Origin: Dichotomocladium elegans
Taxonomy: Eukaryota; Mucoromycota; Mucoromycetes; Mucorales; Lichtheimiaceae
DNA: 64,000 bases
Assembly (NCBI GenBank): GCA_025716815.1
Contig: JAIXMN010000001.1
Location: 1,364,001-1,428,000, forward strand
Direction: 5' to 3'
Positions 22,301-33,359 of this stretch are shown one piece after another. The notes under the pieces are model-generated. The model was not told the DNA's origin. It searched no databases and saw only the letters and a program-made list of their open reading frames with translations. The translations under genes were made by a program, and so were the position numbers. Numbering within the stretch: the first letter of the stretch is position 1; every line of letters starts with the position of its first letter.

Positions 22301-25300
22301 CAACTCCCGTTCAGACGTGGTGGCGAGATTCTTGAGCTCGTCTTGCGAATGCTGAACTGACGATACTTGGTTAGCAAAGTCAGAGAACCATTTTTGGATG
22401 GTCACAGTTGTCTCTGTATACGGGTGGTGAAACAATAAAAAAAAAAAAGAAATGATAAGCAAGCAATTCTAAAGTGGCATTCAGCGAGCTATACCTTCAA
22501 TGTAAGTGAGAGCTTGCTGTTCAGTGGTGATATGAATCGTGACCGTCTGCTGTGGTTGTTGATGCGTCTGTGGCTTCTCATTATGAGGTGCAGTGTGGCT
22601 TTGGCCGGTTTTGCACTTGTGCGTCTCCTCAGTCACCTGCTTTATCGTCGTCTCGGTGAGCGAGCTGATCTGCTCCTCAAAGGATACGTAGGACTCAGAC
22701 TTGGAAGCAATGGTCTTGACCTGTTGAACGTGCTTAGCGGCAATGACTTCAACCCACTCAAATGCCTTTTCAAAAGAGACGGTTTCGGTAGTTGATGTGG
22801 ACTTCTTAAGCGTCGAGCATGTCTTTTTCTTCTGCGACACGATGGTCTTGAGTCGCTCATACTCACGCGCGACAATTGCGTCAACGTCTTGCTCGCAGTT
22901 GTTTCCGCCCTGTTTGACGCGGTCAGACACCTGACCTCGGAGCTCTGAAATCCACTGGACGACGACGACGTTCACTTCCTCAGCGACTGAGACAATCGAC
23001 ATGGTATCTGTGGACTTGGAGACAATCGCGTCCTGATGCTTTGGCTGATCGCTCTGCTGAGGCTTCTCGCTGGTCTTTGGCTGCTCAGGGTGCTGAGGCT
23101 TCTCGCTTGTCTTTGGCTGCTCGGGCTGCTGCGGTTTCACGCTGGTCTTTGGCTGCTCAGGGTGCTGAGGCTTCTCGTTGATCTTTGGCTGCTCAGGGTG
23201 CTGCGGTTTCACGCTGGTCTTTGGCTGCTCGGGCTGCTTCTTCGGCTGCTCATGGCCAGTGTCTTTGGCACACACCTTCGAGACAGCGTGATCAATTTTC
23301 TTGACCTCGTCGAGATGCTCAGATGAGCCAAAAGTATACTTGATATACTTGTGTACGGACTCTTGAGACACTTCTTTGGTTTGAACAATCTTCTTGAATC
23401 GGACAAGCGAGGCAAGGATTGTAATCTGGAGAGTCTCTAATGTGTACTCGTACTGGTGGAGAGTTGATGTTGACAGCTGGGATGACTGTTGCTTGATCGT
23501 GAGCCTGGCCTCGTCAATCATCTCCTCAAGTTCCAGCTGAGCAGCGTCGATGAGCGAGAGTGTGTCCTCTTTTGGTAGACCCTTAATGGTATAACTGGCC
23601 TGGAGTTCCTTGACGAGCTTCATATACCAGGTGTTTATCCTCGTCTTGGTCTCGTTGATAGAAGCGGTGACACGTTCGACGACTGAAGTCTCTTCTTCGG
23701 TAACAGTGGTCTCTTCCGTCTTTTCCTCTTCGGTGATCTTGCTCTTGGTAATGATGGTCTTCTGGCAAGTATCTAACTCAGTGCTGAGTTTCTCCTCAGT
23801 AGATTTGATCCAGCTGGAAAGGTATTCCTCCGACGCGTAAACCTTTTGACTGGAGACTGTAGTCATCTCCTCGCTGAGGATGGTCTCTACGCGATCGAAA
23901 GTGGTGGTGACTGAACTCTGCACGCCTTCTACAAGATCCCATGACTTGGAATTCTTGATAGTCGTGCGGGTCTGGCTTATCTCGTTCTTAAGCTTCTGAT
24001 GGGCTTCCTGAACAATGACTTGAAGCTCTTGCTCAGATGCACCGCGCTGCTTCGCCTCAGCGATCTTCACGGAGAAGGAGGTCAAGTAGTAACGGAATGA
24101 AACCCTGACACTAGCCACGGCAACCAAAGTCTCCTTCTTTGCGTAATGAAGCTCCATTGACGTATTCTTGCTGGTGTTTACAACTGTTTGCTTCGACTGC
24201 TGCTTTGAGGTATATTCCTGGACCTTGGTGCTGGCTTCGGTACACGATTTATCGGCAATCGTCTGGATATCAAGTGCATCGATGTTTACCTCTGTGTCAT
24301 CCTCGATGGACGAGACTCTAGATGTCATGTGATCAAACAGATTGATTTTCAGAGTCTCCTTGACTTGCTGGACAGATGCGGTGTACTCTTCCGTTGAGCT
24401 CGTCACACGCTTAGTTTGCCTCTCAAGACGCTCATAAAGATCCAATCGACTTTTTTCAATGGCAGCCAGCAATTCCGCTTTGGTCTTGGCTTGGCGGCAG
24501 CGGCGAATAAAAGTAATTCGCCAAGCGCGGACAATGGTCGTGACGACGATGGTAGTCGTGGTGGTTTTCACGAACGAGGATAGGTAGTTTGATTCGCCTT
24601 GACGGATAACAGAGGCACCAACTCGCTTAGACGCATCATCGACAGTGTCATGGCGCTCCTCAAGAGCAATTTCGTGTTCATGAGTACCCACGACTGCAGA
24701 TTGATCGGCATCCTGCTCATTGCCGATCACCGCTTTGCCGAAAGAGTACCGGAGCCAGTCACCAGAATCGAGGGTTGTGACCTGGGTTCCACCCTCAAAC
24801 CTAGTGACATAGCGCACGGTCTGCAAACCGACGGCAGCGCCAATTGTCGATACATTCTCAGGGCAAGATACACCCACCACCAGCAACTCATTAGACTTCA
24901 GGTGAATCTCTCCGTTGGGTGTCAGGGCCCAGAGCTGTGACTCAGATTGAGACTTCTGGCGAACATGCAGCTGCTCACTAACGCTAGCATCGAGGACAAG
25001 ACCGGTCTGGACATGAACGAGATAACCCTCCTCATGACGCCAGAGCTGCCAACTAAGATCCTGAAGGTTGAGTTGGCGGAGAGCGACTGCATAACCCTCT
25101 GACTTGCTGCCTTGGTCCTTCTCGACCGTGAGGGCTAGGCGCTCGCTGCCGGCATTAACGCGAATAAAAAGCTCTCCCGGTGGGAAGACACCAAAGCGAC
25201 GTACAATAGTGTGCTTGTTGACTACAGGGAGGGCAATCGAGAATTGCTGCAGCTCGACGCGCTCGGATTTCTTCTGGATATGGACGTGCATCCCTCCAGA

Positions 25301-26389
25301 CTCCTTGAGCCCGAGGACCCAAGAGCGATTATGTTTGAGGCAGATTTGGTTGTTGTCTGATAAGACCCATGCCTGGCGCTGTTCGTCGGTCTTGTCAGCC
25401 TGACAGATGTATCCTTCTTCCTCCAGACTCTCGGCAGTGAGAACATAACCCGAGTGCTTGTTGACTATGTGACCCGTAGAAGACTCATACGACCACATCT
25501 GGCTCTCGTAGTCGTTCTGGCGAAGTTCTTCAACGGTTAGGCGACCGCCTGTCTGTTTCAGGGATGATGAGTCGACACCGATGTACAGGCCCGACTGTGA
25601 CTTTAAGAAGAAATCCTGGTCGGGAAAAGTGCCTGCGGGAAGAGAGATAGCATGGCTCTGGCCTTCATAGGAGAGACACAAAATATAGGAATGAGCCTAC
25701 TTCGCTATACGAGAGGAGGGCGTGGTTACTAAGAAGTGTATTACCTTCTCTGTTTGAGCTGTTCGATGACTCGTCAAAGTCGCCGGAGCTCTTCTTCACT
25801 TCGTAGTACTCTGAGGTTTCTGACTTGAGCACAGGCTGCAAAAAGGTCCACTGTTGCTCTTTGCTAGGTTTATCTGCACTCTGGAGATGTGCTTTAAGGC
25901 CCTCGCGGCGGGCAAAGAAGGATTCCTTGATGGCCACGACAAAAGACGGCTCGTCCTTGGGGCAGATACGACCATCCTCAGTCAATCCAAACTTTTGGTA
26001 CTTGTCCTTTTCTGAGGCAATCTGATGTTGTACAATCTCAGTACCAGCCTTGATATTGCCTTTTGAAGTGTGGCGTTAATGGTCATGTGCGGTGAATACA
26101 AGCGTTCTTGTCTCTTTCACCCTCATAAGTTTTACCTTTGGCGATTTCCATCACCATATTCGATCCTTTGTTAATGAGGTGGCCCTCGCCATCCTGGCGC
26201 CAAAGTTGGGTGTCGGGGCTATTTGCATTCAGAGCAGAGATAATGATGTTGGCGCCTTCCAAGGGTTGCGGGGCTGTCAGAACGAGGCCGTTCTGATTTT
26301 TGATGAAAAACCAGCCTAACAAGAAAGCGGTGAGAATAAATTTTTCGCGCATGCATGTTGTACATACTCTGAGGAAATTCTTGTGTCAT
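18353..26389 (-). CDS. Giant trefoil/helical-repeat protein with Cys-Lys and Ser-Gly-acidic tail, unknown function
   Basis: I do not recognise a named family. Eleven exons on the minus strand: 26389-26368, 26315-26136, 26059-25745, 25662-22495, 22413-20246, 20160-19660, 19586-19533, 19469-19272, 19217-18852, 18799-18520, 18465-18353. They sum to 7365 nt, exactly 2454 codons plus stop, with every junction in phase. Residues about 7-480 are ricin-B-like beta-trefoil repeats ([45 protein letters not shown]). From about 535 come many 100-160-residue helical modules starting TTTTI..W and rich in Lys/Glu. Two of these near residues 1485 and 1650 are almost identical ([12 protein letters not shown]). 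There is a Pro/Gln/Lys-rich spacer (EQPKTS.KPQ, five copies) and a Gly/Ala-rich hydrophobic stretch near 1365-1395. The tail from about 2119 holds SG runs, acidic patches and 14 Cys-x-Pro-Lys-Lys repeats. No signal peptide is seen. A cytoplasmic structural or scaffold role is a guess. Confidence 0.85.
18970..19217 (-). repeat. Coding tandem repeat: Cys-Glu-Pro-Lys-Lys-Lys/Glu hexapeptide array
   Basis: About 14 copies of an 18-nt unit (TGCGAGCCCAAGAAGAAG type) inside exon 9 of the giant gene. The first two units are shortened and the last two carry Val in place of Glu. Ser-Gly dinucleotide-codon runs flank the array in the same gene (about 18661-18710, 18885-18945 and 19320-19385). Confidence 0.9.
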
Positions 26390-29300
26390 AATGATATTGG
26401 TATATAAACGTGTTTTTATGTCGGTAATGGACAGATGAATGGGTGGAAGAAATCAAGAGAGGAGATACCCTAGAAAAAGGTATGCGTAGAGAAAGAAAAA
26501 AGCAATGGAAAGCGACGTGGCCTGGTATTTAAGTGAAGCAAATGTGCTTCTCGAGTCAAAAGAGCGCCTTCTTTTAAACTTCGGAACACGGCATTGGCAT
26601 CGACGCGACTTCTAGGTGATACAATGCGTGCATACCGAGATTTTATCCTGGGTTATGCAAACATATCTCCGTATGGGTCACACAAAACATTGCCGTACAC
26701 GAAAACTGTAGCCTGTAGCACCAAGCCATTGGACATATTCTGCGCTGCCGACTGTTTGCACTGAAGAAAAAAAAAGGACGTAAATCTAACAGAGTCATCG
26801 CAAATATTCAAATAAAGCATCTTTAACTTCAAATATGGTACTTACAGCTACCAGATCGACAAGCCGTCTTGACATCGTGTGTTGTTCAGTACTACATGTC
26901 TAAAAGTTCCTTTGGGCCGGGAGTCGCCCAAGCGTGTGTCTAACCTTCCTTTCCTGACTTATCTCCTTAGTTCACTTTCCACTGATTATGGCTTATGACA
27001 TATCTCTCTTTTCTCTCTAACCTAGAATGAGAAAAGTATACAATTAGGCTATACTCCGCTTCACAAAATGAACGGTCTGGGAGTTCATGCATCTCCATGC
27101 ACGTTTCCAAGCTGCTTGGTTAATGTAAGCAGGCAACTTTTTCTTGCTGCTGCTGCTGCTGCCCGCCAATAATCCGCGGTGGAAAAGTGTAACAGGTTGA
27201 ATGAATATGCAAAACATAGATGCTGATGCATGCATAAAAAAAAGGTTTGCCATCAGAGCCTTTTTAAGACCTGCGCCGTCTCACAACCGTGTTAAGACTG
27301 TTTAATACATAGTTCTGGAATAAATATGCGATCTGGAAAGATTAAATTTAGACTCGTTGGACATGTTCCGTCCTTCCGTTCTCTGCTAATTTCTGACCTG
27401 ATTTCTTTCTCGTCATCTCTGTGCTCGTTGGATCGTACTAACTTGCGTCTAAAGAGAGCTCGACTTGGTGCGCCGAAAAAATTCGGGACCACATCTGCTG
27501 GACTTCGCATTTCTTTTTCATGATCACGGTCCGGCTGAGTCGTACAGCGTAAAATGCCATTTCGAGTGGCCCACCCATAGCTCCCTTTTCCGATGGTGGG
27601 CTAATTCTATCCTTGTGTCACATTGGTTGCAGCATACTGTGCTTGACAATCGAAGGATTCCTGTCAAGGATTATGACACAAGCTTTCTATGGTTAATAGA
27701 CTAGGTGATGTACACTACACGTCTCTCTTTTCCTTGATTAATCGCGAGAACGTATAATGAGAAGCAGATTGCGGCAATTCCATTGTAAATAAAGGGCCCC
27801 TAATATCAGCGCTGCAGCGAGTGGATAAAACCACATGCACAGCTGGGCGACCTACTTTAATATTTACGCTTCTCGGCGCCCTCTACTCTTCTCGGAGTCG
27901 CTTTTTGTATAACATCGATCGTGCCTTCTACTGCCGCCAGCACTGCATGCTTCGCCCAAGACTGGGCTTCCTCCGCTTCTCCTTCCGGTGCTTCCAAGGA
28001 GTGAGCACAGACGCGCAACCATGTTTTCGATAGGTACAAAACCCAGAATGCCCTTTTACATTTATGCAAATTTCTGAACAGTATACAAAGTGTAATAACT
28101 GGGTTTTGATAAATTGATATTTGTATTCTCACGAGGCTGACCCGGCACCCTCCACCGCCCCCAGCCAATCCCGGTCCCTGAACGCCATTTGGACTCGTCC
28201 TTTAGAGAGTGTGATCGAAGATGATTCCTTATATGCAGAATTTTACGCCCTCGTATGTGTCGGTTGATCGATGCTTTATCCTCTTTTAAAAGCAAAGAAT
28301 ACCTGTACTTCGTCCTGCCAGATAGACTAGCAGATGTAAGCATCTGTACGGCGTGGGAAAGCTCGCCGCTCTGATGATACGCGCATAATAATCTCATAAA
28401 GTAAGGGAGTGGACTGTAAATTGCAGCTTAAATGGTCCTCTGACTGTACACAGCATGAAAGTTTATCTAAATCTGGGTGCATCCGATCTATTTACATGAA
28501 TGGAGGAGATCATCCAGCCTTCTGATCAAACCTCGGCATCGATAATCCGAAGAGCCCTTTAGATTGTGTTTTATGATTTAAAGCGTTCGCACCACCGTGG
28601 ACAGACTTTCCTGCAGCTCACGTATAACTACTTCCAGAAATTTGGCCTCCTTTCTCGGTAGAGCTTAGGCCGAACCGAAATGTTCCGATTTGAAAGCCAC
28701 TAAACCTGATTGTATCACACTATTTAATGGCAGGCGGCAGAGCGCGCGTTAAGGGAATTACTTGAAAATCGATGATGCGCTAGTCAAAGGCATCCAGAGT
28801 AAAGTACATAGTTCAGTCACCAAGATACATGCCTTTTAAGAAGGCTGGTATTTCCAATTACTTCGATATATGACTCATCACGGCTCTTCTATCTTCGAGC
28901 TTTGCTAAGCTTTTAGCGCGCATATATGTTAGTAAGGTATAAATAGTATCAACGGACAAGAAGTATTAATTCTATTTTCCTCTTATGACCTACTCCCGAA
29001 TAAATAGTCATAAGTCGATCAATGTATTGGATCCCCCTTTTCGCTTAATGTACAGATAATCATGTGGTTTTAAGCTTTAGCTATTTGATCATTTGTCTCA
29101 TGAATGGGATACTCTTTTGTTTGTTTTTTTACACAAAACGAAAGGTCCATGGATCTTGATACTTATCGATGCCAATATGGCAGACGTAATATGTATGCCG
29201 TTTGAGTATTCGCATAGACAACAGAGGAAGTTCATTTTAGCAGCTAGATTTGAGTGAGACATAGTATTGTGCATAATGTGGGACTCGAGCAAATAAATCA

Positions 29301-29464
29301 AGCGCTTTTTCATACCAGCAATAGCTTCCAAATATTATTGGTAAACCACTTGTTTCACAGTCAAGGAGTTTATTGGTTGGGCAGCTAAACGTTTTTCATC
29401 GATGTTCCTTCGTAAAATTGGGTATCTAACATCATACATTTGCTGAAATTACTGATGGCCCTTA
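26390..29464. other. Intergenic, nothing firmly recognised
   Basis: 3 kb upstream of the giant gene. A minus-strand frame ending at 27857 (reading WLRVCAHSLEAP and WAKHAVLAAVEG) looks protein-like but has no clear start or partner exon. A CTG microsatellite lies at 27145-27162. No gene called. Confidence 0.4.
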
Positions 29465-30829
29465 TTATCAAGAAAAGTCGCAAGATCACAAAAATAAAAT
29501 CGCGTTTTGCCCAGAATATGCAAATCGAATGTCGCATGCAAACATGGAAAGATGTCGCACAAAAAAGCCTGCCAGGTCCGTCTTATAAAAATTCATCGTT
29601 TTTACTCTTTCTCTTTTATACCCCTTTTACGCTTTGAAATGAGCAAACTATCTTTTATGAAGATAGCCAAGGTCATGTCGTTGATGAGCGTGGTTGTACT
29701 GAACCTATGGACTATGTCATTGATGAAGAAATGTACTCACTGCAATCCGTTTATTCTCTCACTGAATGTCTGCATAGCATACCTTGCAAAGATAACTCTG
29801 CGCTTGCTAATACACACACTCTCACGCGAAAGGATACAGACCTTCAGCTGAAAGAATCGGGGATCAAGCGCAAGTACACAGCGTACACTGACCAAGACAA
29901 GGTCAGATTTGTCAAACTGACGCTTGAGAAGGTTTCCGAGTGCACCAGCAGCTGCAAAACAGCTACGTATCCATGTTCGTCCAGCCCAGCGATAGGCATT
30001 ACAGTACGAGAAGGGCCCTGACAGCATCTTTAAAAACCCTAACGTGACTGGTCTTTCGCGTATTCTCAATGAAGAGCATAAGATCGTTAGTTTTGGATGC
30101 GTTGATGAAAATCCATCCATTGTTCTAGAGCGGCTGATGAAGCAACTGCTTCAAAGATTCGAGGGCCTCAAAGTATCGAAAACGACGCTCCATCCATTTA
30201 TGAAAAACGATTGCAACTTGTCATTGAAAATGGCTCGATTTCAGCCTGCAGACAGGAATAGTGCTGCGAAGATTCAAGGGCGCCTTGATGCAGTGCACAA
30301 ATGGAACAGGACCGACATTGACTTTAGAAAAAACTGTGTTTTTTTATATATCTGGACTCCATGTTAATATGAAACTCAGCATGGCATGGTCCAAGAAAGG
30401 GACTCCTGCAGTGGTCACAGTACCAAAGACAAGAGCAAAGACAACCACATCTTGGGGGTAATCTCAGCATCAGGCATTAGTAAATGTAGCTTGAGGCTCC
30501 TGCAGCCACCAACCAAGAAAAGAAAAAGGACAGGTCAATCTGAAGTTGCGAACAGAGGAACTGTAACTGGATATCATTTCAGCCTCCTTGAGGCTACAAT
30601 AGGCAAGATGGATTAGTATGAACATATGAAGAGCCATTATTTGGTAATGGATAATGCACCTATCCATAAGGCTGAGGATATATCAAAACAATTCGATTCT
30701 CGAGGATATCGATGCGCTTATCTTCCACCATGCCCGCCTGGACTCAATCCGATCGACCAGTTTTGGTCAGTTGTTAAGAGCAAAGTAAAACCCAATAGGT
30801 TACCCTTGTTCCATTCTGCAATCTTCTAA
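29465..30829 (+). pseudogene. DDE_3 (IS630/Tc1-like superfamily) transposase relic, copy 2, longest
   Basis: A nearly full element of the same family as copies 1 and 3. N-terminal part 29700-30010 (EEMYSLQSV, KYTAYTDQDKVRF), then VRPAQR, a TAG where copy 1 has Trp, ALQYEK, and NVTGLSRILNEEH. The catalytic part has GLHVNMKLSMAWSKKGT, HYLVMDNAPIH (second Asp) and LPPCPPGLNPIDQFWSVVKSK. The segment that should carry the first catalytic Asp (VFIDE type in relatives) is shifted and lost near 30345. The third acidic residue is Asp instead of the usual Glu. The C terminus is cut short at 30829. Dead element. Confidence 0.8.
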
Positions 30830-32747
30830 TAGTGCGGAACCTCTGTAGATAATGATATCAGCTAAATCAAGTACCTCAAGAGGAGAGGATATGGGCTTTG
30901 GGTGGGACCGTGATTTGGCTGCACCCGCGCAGGTCTCCCACCATGTGTCTTCGTCGAGGTGCGTTTGTCTTCGTCTATTTCCCCCGATGCTTCTGCCGCT
31001 GGTGTTGTCATTGGTCCGTCATTGTCCCTCCTCGTTCCTTCCTCCAACCTTCCGCCGTTACATCCGCCGTCGACGCTCCTTCGGGGTAAGATAAAGAGTA
31101 AGAATGGGGATGATATTTTCTGTTGACTAACGGGTATGTTTCTGGCCTTCTTTATCCATTCACATTTTATTTTATCTTATACGTTATATTTTTCCTCCCT
31201 TACGATATTTATTCTTGAAAATAAAGTATTCTAAGCTAATAGCAGACTGTAGATCCCCTTTCATATGTGGAAAAATATGATGTAAAATAACGAAGTCAGC
31301 ATCTCTTTTCTGTGTGGTGAGCGCATGATAACTTAATGGCATCATGACAACGACAGTCTCCTAAAGTAAATTCTTAAAGCAGCAAGACCCATATTGAGAA
31401 GAGTGATTGGGCGCATATCACTGCAGCCTACCTAACCAAAGATTTTCTTGGCGCATCGGTAGTATTAGTTAAGGGATGGGACGCGCATCAGCATAAGATT
31501 CACGACCTAACCATTGCCAAGAAACATTATCCGATATCACGAATCACGGAACGAAATTACCCGGTACTTGTCCTACTACTATCGCATTCTTGTGGTACGG
31601 CATAGAAGGACGGCTTCAGTGGACACTGTGTGGCTGTCCTTTTGATATCATTTCCAAATCCATATTTACAATGCTAGTGATGCGGCTTTAAAGGTGGTAT
31701 TTGAGGCGTAATCAGTCAAAGTAGGTTAGCACAACACGTATGGATTATTTTTGGATTGAAAGTACGTACAACACCGGTGTGCACTGTATCTGGTATCACC
31801 ATGTATGAAGAGTACCAATCTCTCTCGTTTCTCTTCATGACATCAGACGAGAATCATCTACGAAATTAATATATCCGTAAGATGAACTCCATATCAGGAT
31901 GCCGCTAAAACAAACACTGAAATCGAGTTGGAAATCAACGTTCCTTTCTTTTTGGTGCAGAAACCTTCCCTTCTTCATTACTGACTTGATTTTGTAATTA
32001 ACGTTGCACCAGCCTTTCTTTGCCCGATATTGTCGACTAATTTCATATGTGTTTGACACCGATGGTAAATAGTGACACATGATAAATGGAACATCTCTCC
32101 TTATAGAGGGTTGCGTCGATAGAACTGTGCAACGTGAACGGTAGCCACGTTCGAAATGACGAAGTCCTTCGAAGACACGGAGTTTGTGGCTAAAATGTTA
32201 AAAAGGTAGGACAGCCAAGAGAAAAGAAAAGTCTTTGTTCTATTAGATTCTGGTGGAAGACGAATAGTAAGGAAATTTTCTTGCAGAGATAAAGTCATTA
32301 GAAACTTCTTGTGTTTTGCATACCAGATCATCTCTTTTGATATTAGACATTCAGACATCAGTCAACATGAGTTTCATAGTAGCGGTAATAGTAACATAGA
32401 TTTGTACTTAACACTTGTAGGCATAATAGAGTCGCAGTAAGAGGACGGAGGAGACGAATTTTGATGTCTTTGTGATACCAATCACAGTACTTAGGCTCCT
32501 GTATATATTCAGATACGTTAATAATTTTGGCGATGCTAGATATTACGTATGACAATATCTACTTGTTGAGGCTAAGGTCTGCTCAGCTATTTCGTATTGC
32601 CAGAAGAAAGACAGCATGAACATGCGTTAATAATAACATTGTATTTGTGGAAGACTTTTTTTCGTTATTTACAAGAAAATAGGGGTAATCGAAACAAAGG
32701 TATGGACGCAGTATGTGTGAGGGTGATAGAAAAGTGATTATATACAT
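30830..32747. other. Intergenic, nothing recognised
   Basis: Flank of the transposase relic and 3' flank of the small gene at 32748. Short minus-strand frames at 31835-32080 and 32101-32358 look like eroded coding sequence without an assignable family. Confidence 0.4.
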
Positions 32748-33254
32748 TTAACAAATGGGCGAAATGCGTGATAGATAGGCCGAGGAAGGTTCATTACCGC
32801 TCTCATCGTCTGAACGGCATTTATAATGCGTCGAGAGATTGGTGAAGAAGCGAGGGCCTGCTCCAGCACCAGTAGTGTCGATAGAGAGTTTCGGGCGGCG
32901 GTTCGCAGCGCCTGAAAATGTCTTCTCTTTGTTTAGCTTCATGGGAGGAATGTGCTCCAGTGTTACGGGTATGCGGCGGCAGGCGTTTGGGATTCCTGAA
33001 AGATCAAGTGGAGCAATCGCTGGTCTGCGTAAGTTGACTGTTGCTTTGTCGTTCAGACGGATTTGCTTTCGCGGAGGCGAAGGACAAGACGGAGCGGCGG
33101 CCGGAGGAGAAGCTTTTGAAGAAGAAGCAGTACGGCGCGAAGAGAAGAAGAATGAAAGAGGGTTTGATCGATCGTATTCGACGTCGCTGTAGGTGTAGTT
33201 GACTGTGACAAGCTGAGCGCTAAAGCTGACGGTCTTCTTGATTCTGCAAGACAT
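32748..33254 (-). CDS. Hypothetical protein with KTVSF motif, 168 residues
   Basis: Single-exon gene with no named family. The start is placed at the ATG at 33254, because a TATA box (33353-33359) lies 99 nt upstream of it; the longer frame from 33371 would begin upstream of that TATA box. The N terminus reads MSCRIKKTVSFS and then VTVNYTYSDVEYDRS. KTVSF fits the loose RVxF pattern used to dock protein phosphatase 1, and the 'T.S..EYDRS' block recurs in fungal regulatory proteins as I recall. The remainder is basic and Pro/Ser-rich with low complexity (PPAAAPSCPSPPRKQ), so it is probably disordered. Function unknown; a phosphatase-targeting role is speculation. Confidence 0.6.
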   Translation of the reverse strand: MSCRIKKTVSFSAQLVTVNYTYSDVEYDRSNPLSFFFSSRRTASSSKASPPAAAPSCPSPPRKQIRLNDKATVNLRRPAIAPLDLSGIPNACRRIPVTLEHIPPMKLNKEKTFSGAANRRPKLSIDTTGAGAGPRFFTNLSTHYKCRSDDESGNEPSSAYLSRISPIC

Positions 33255-33352
33255 TGTCAAATAAAGTAATAGTTGTGGTAGCAGTGGTGGCAGCGAATGA
33301 GGAGTTGCCAAAATAGTGGTGTGAAAGAGCGCTGACTCTTTATGCTTGAGCT

Positions 33353-33359
33353 TTTTATA
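33353..33359 (-). promoter_or_regulatory. TATA box of the 168-residue gene
   Basis: TATAAAA on the minus strand, 99 nt upstream of the chosen ATG at 33254. Confidence 0.6.
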
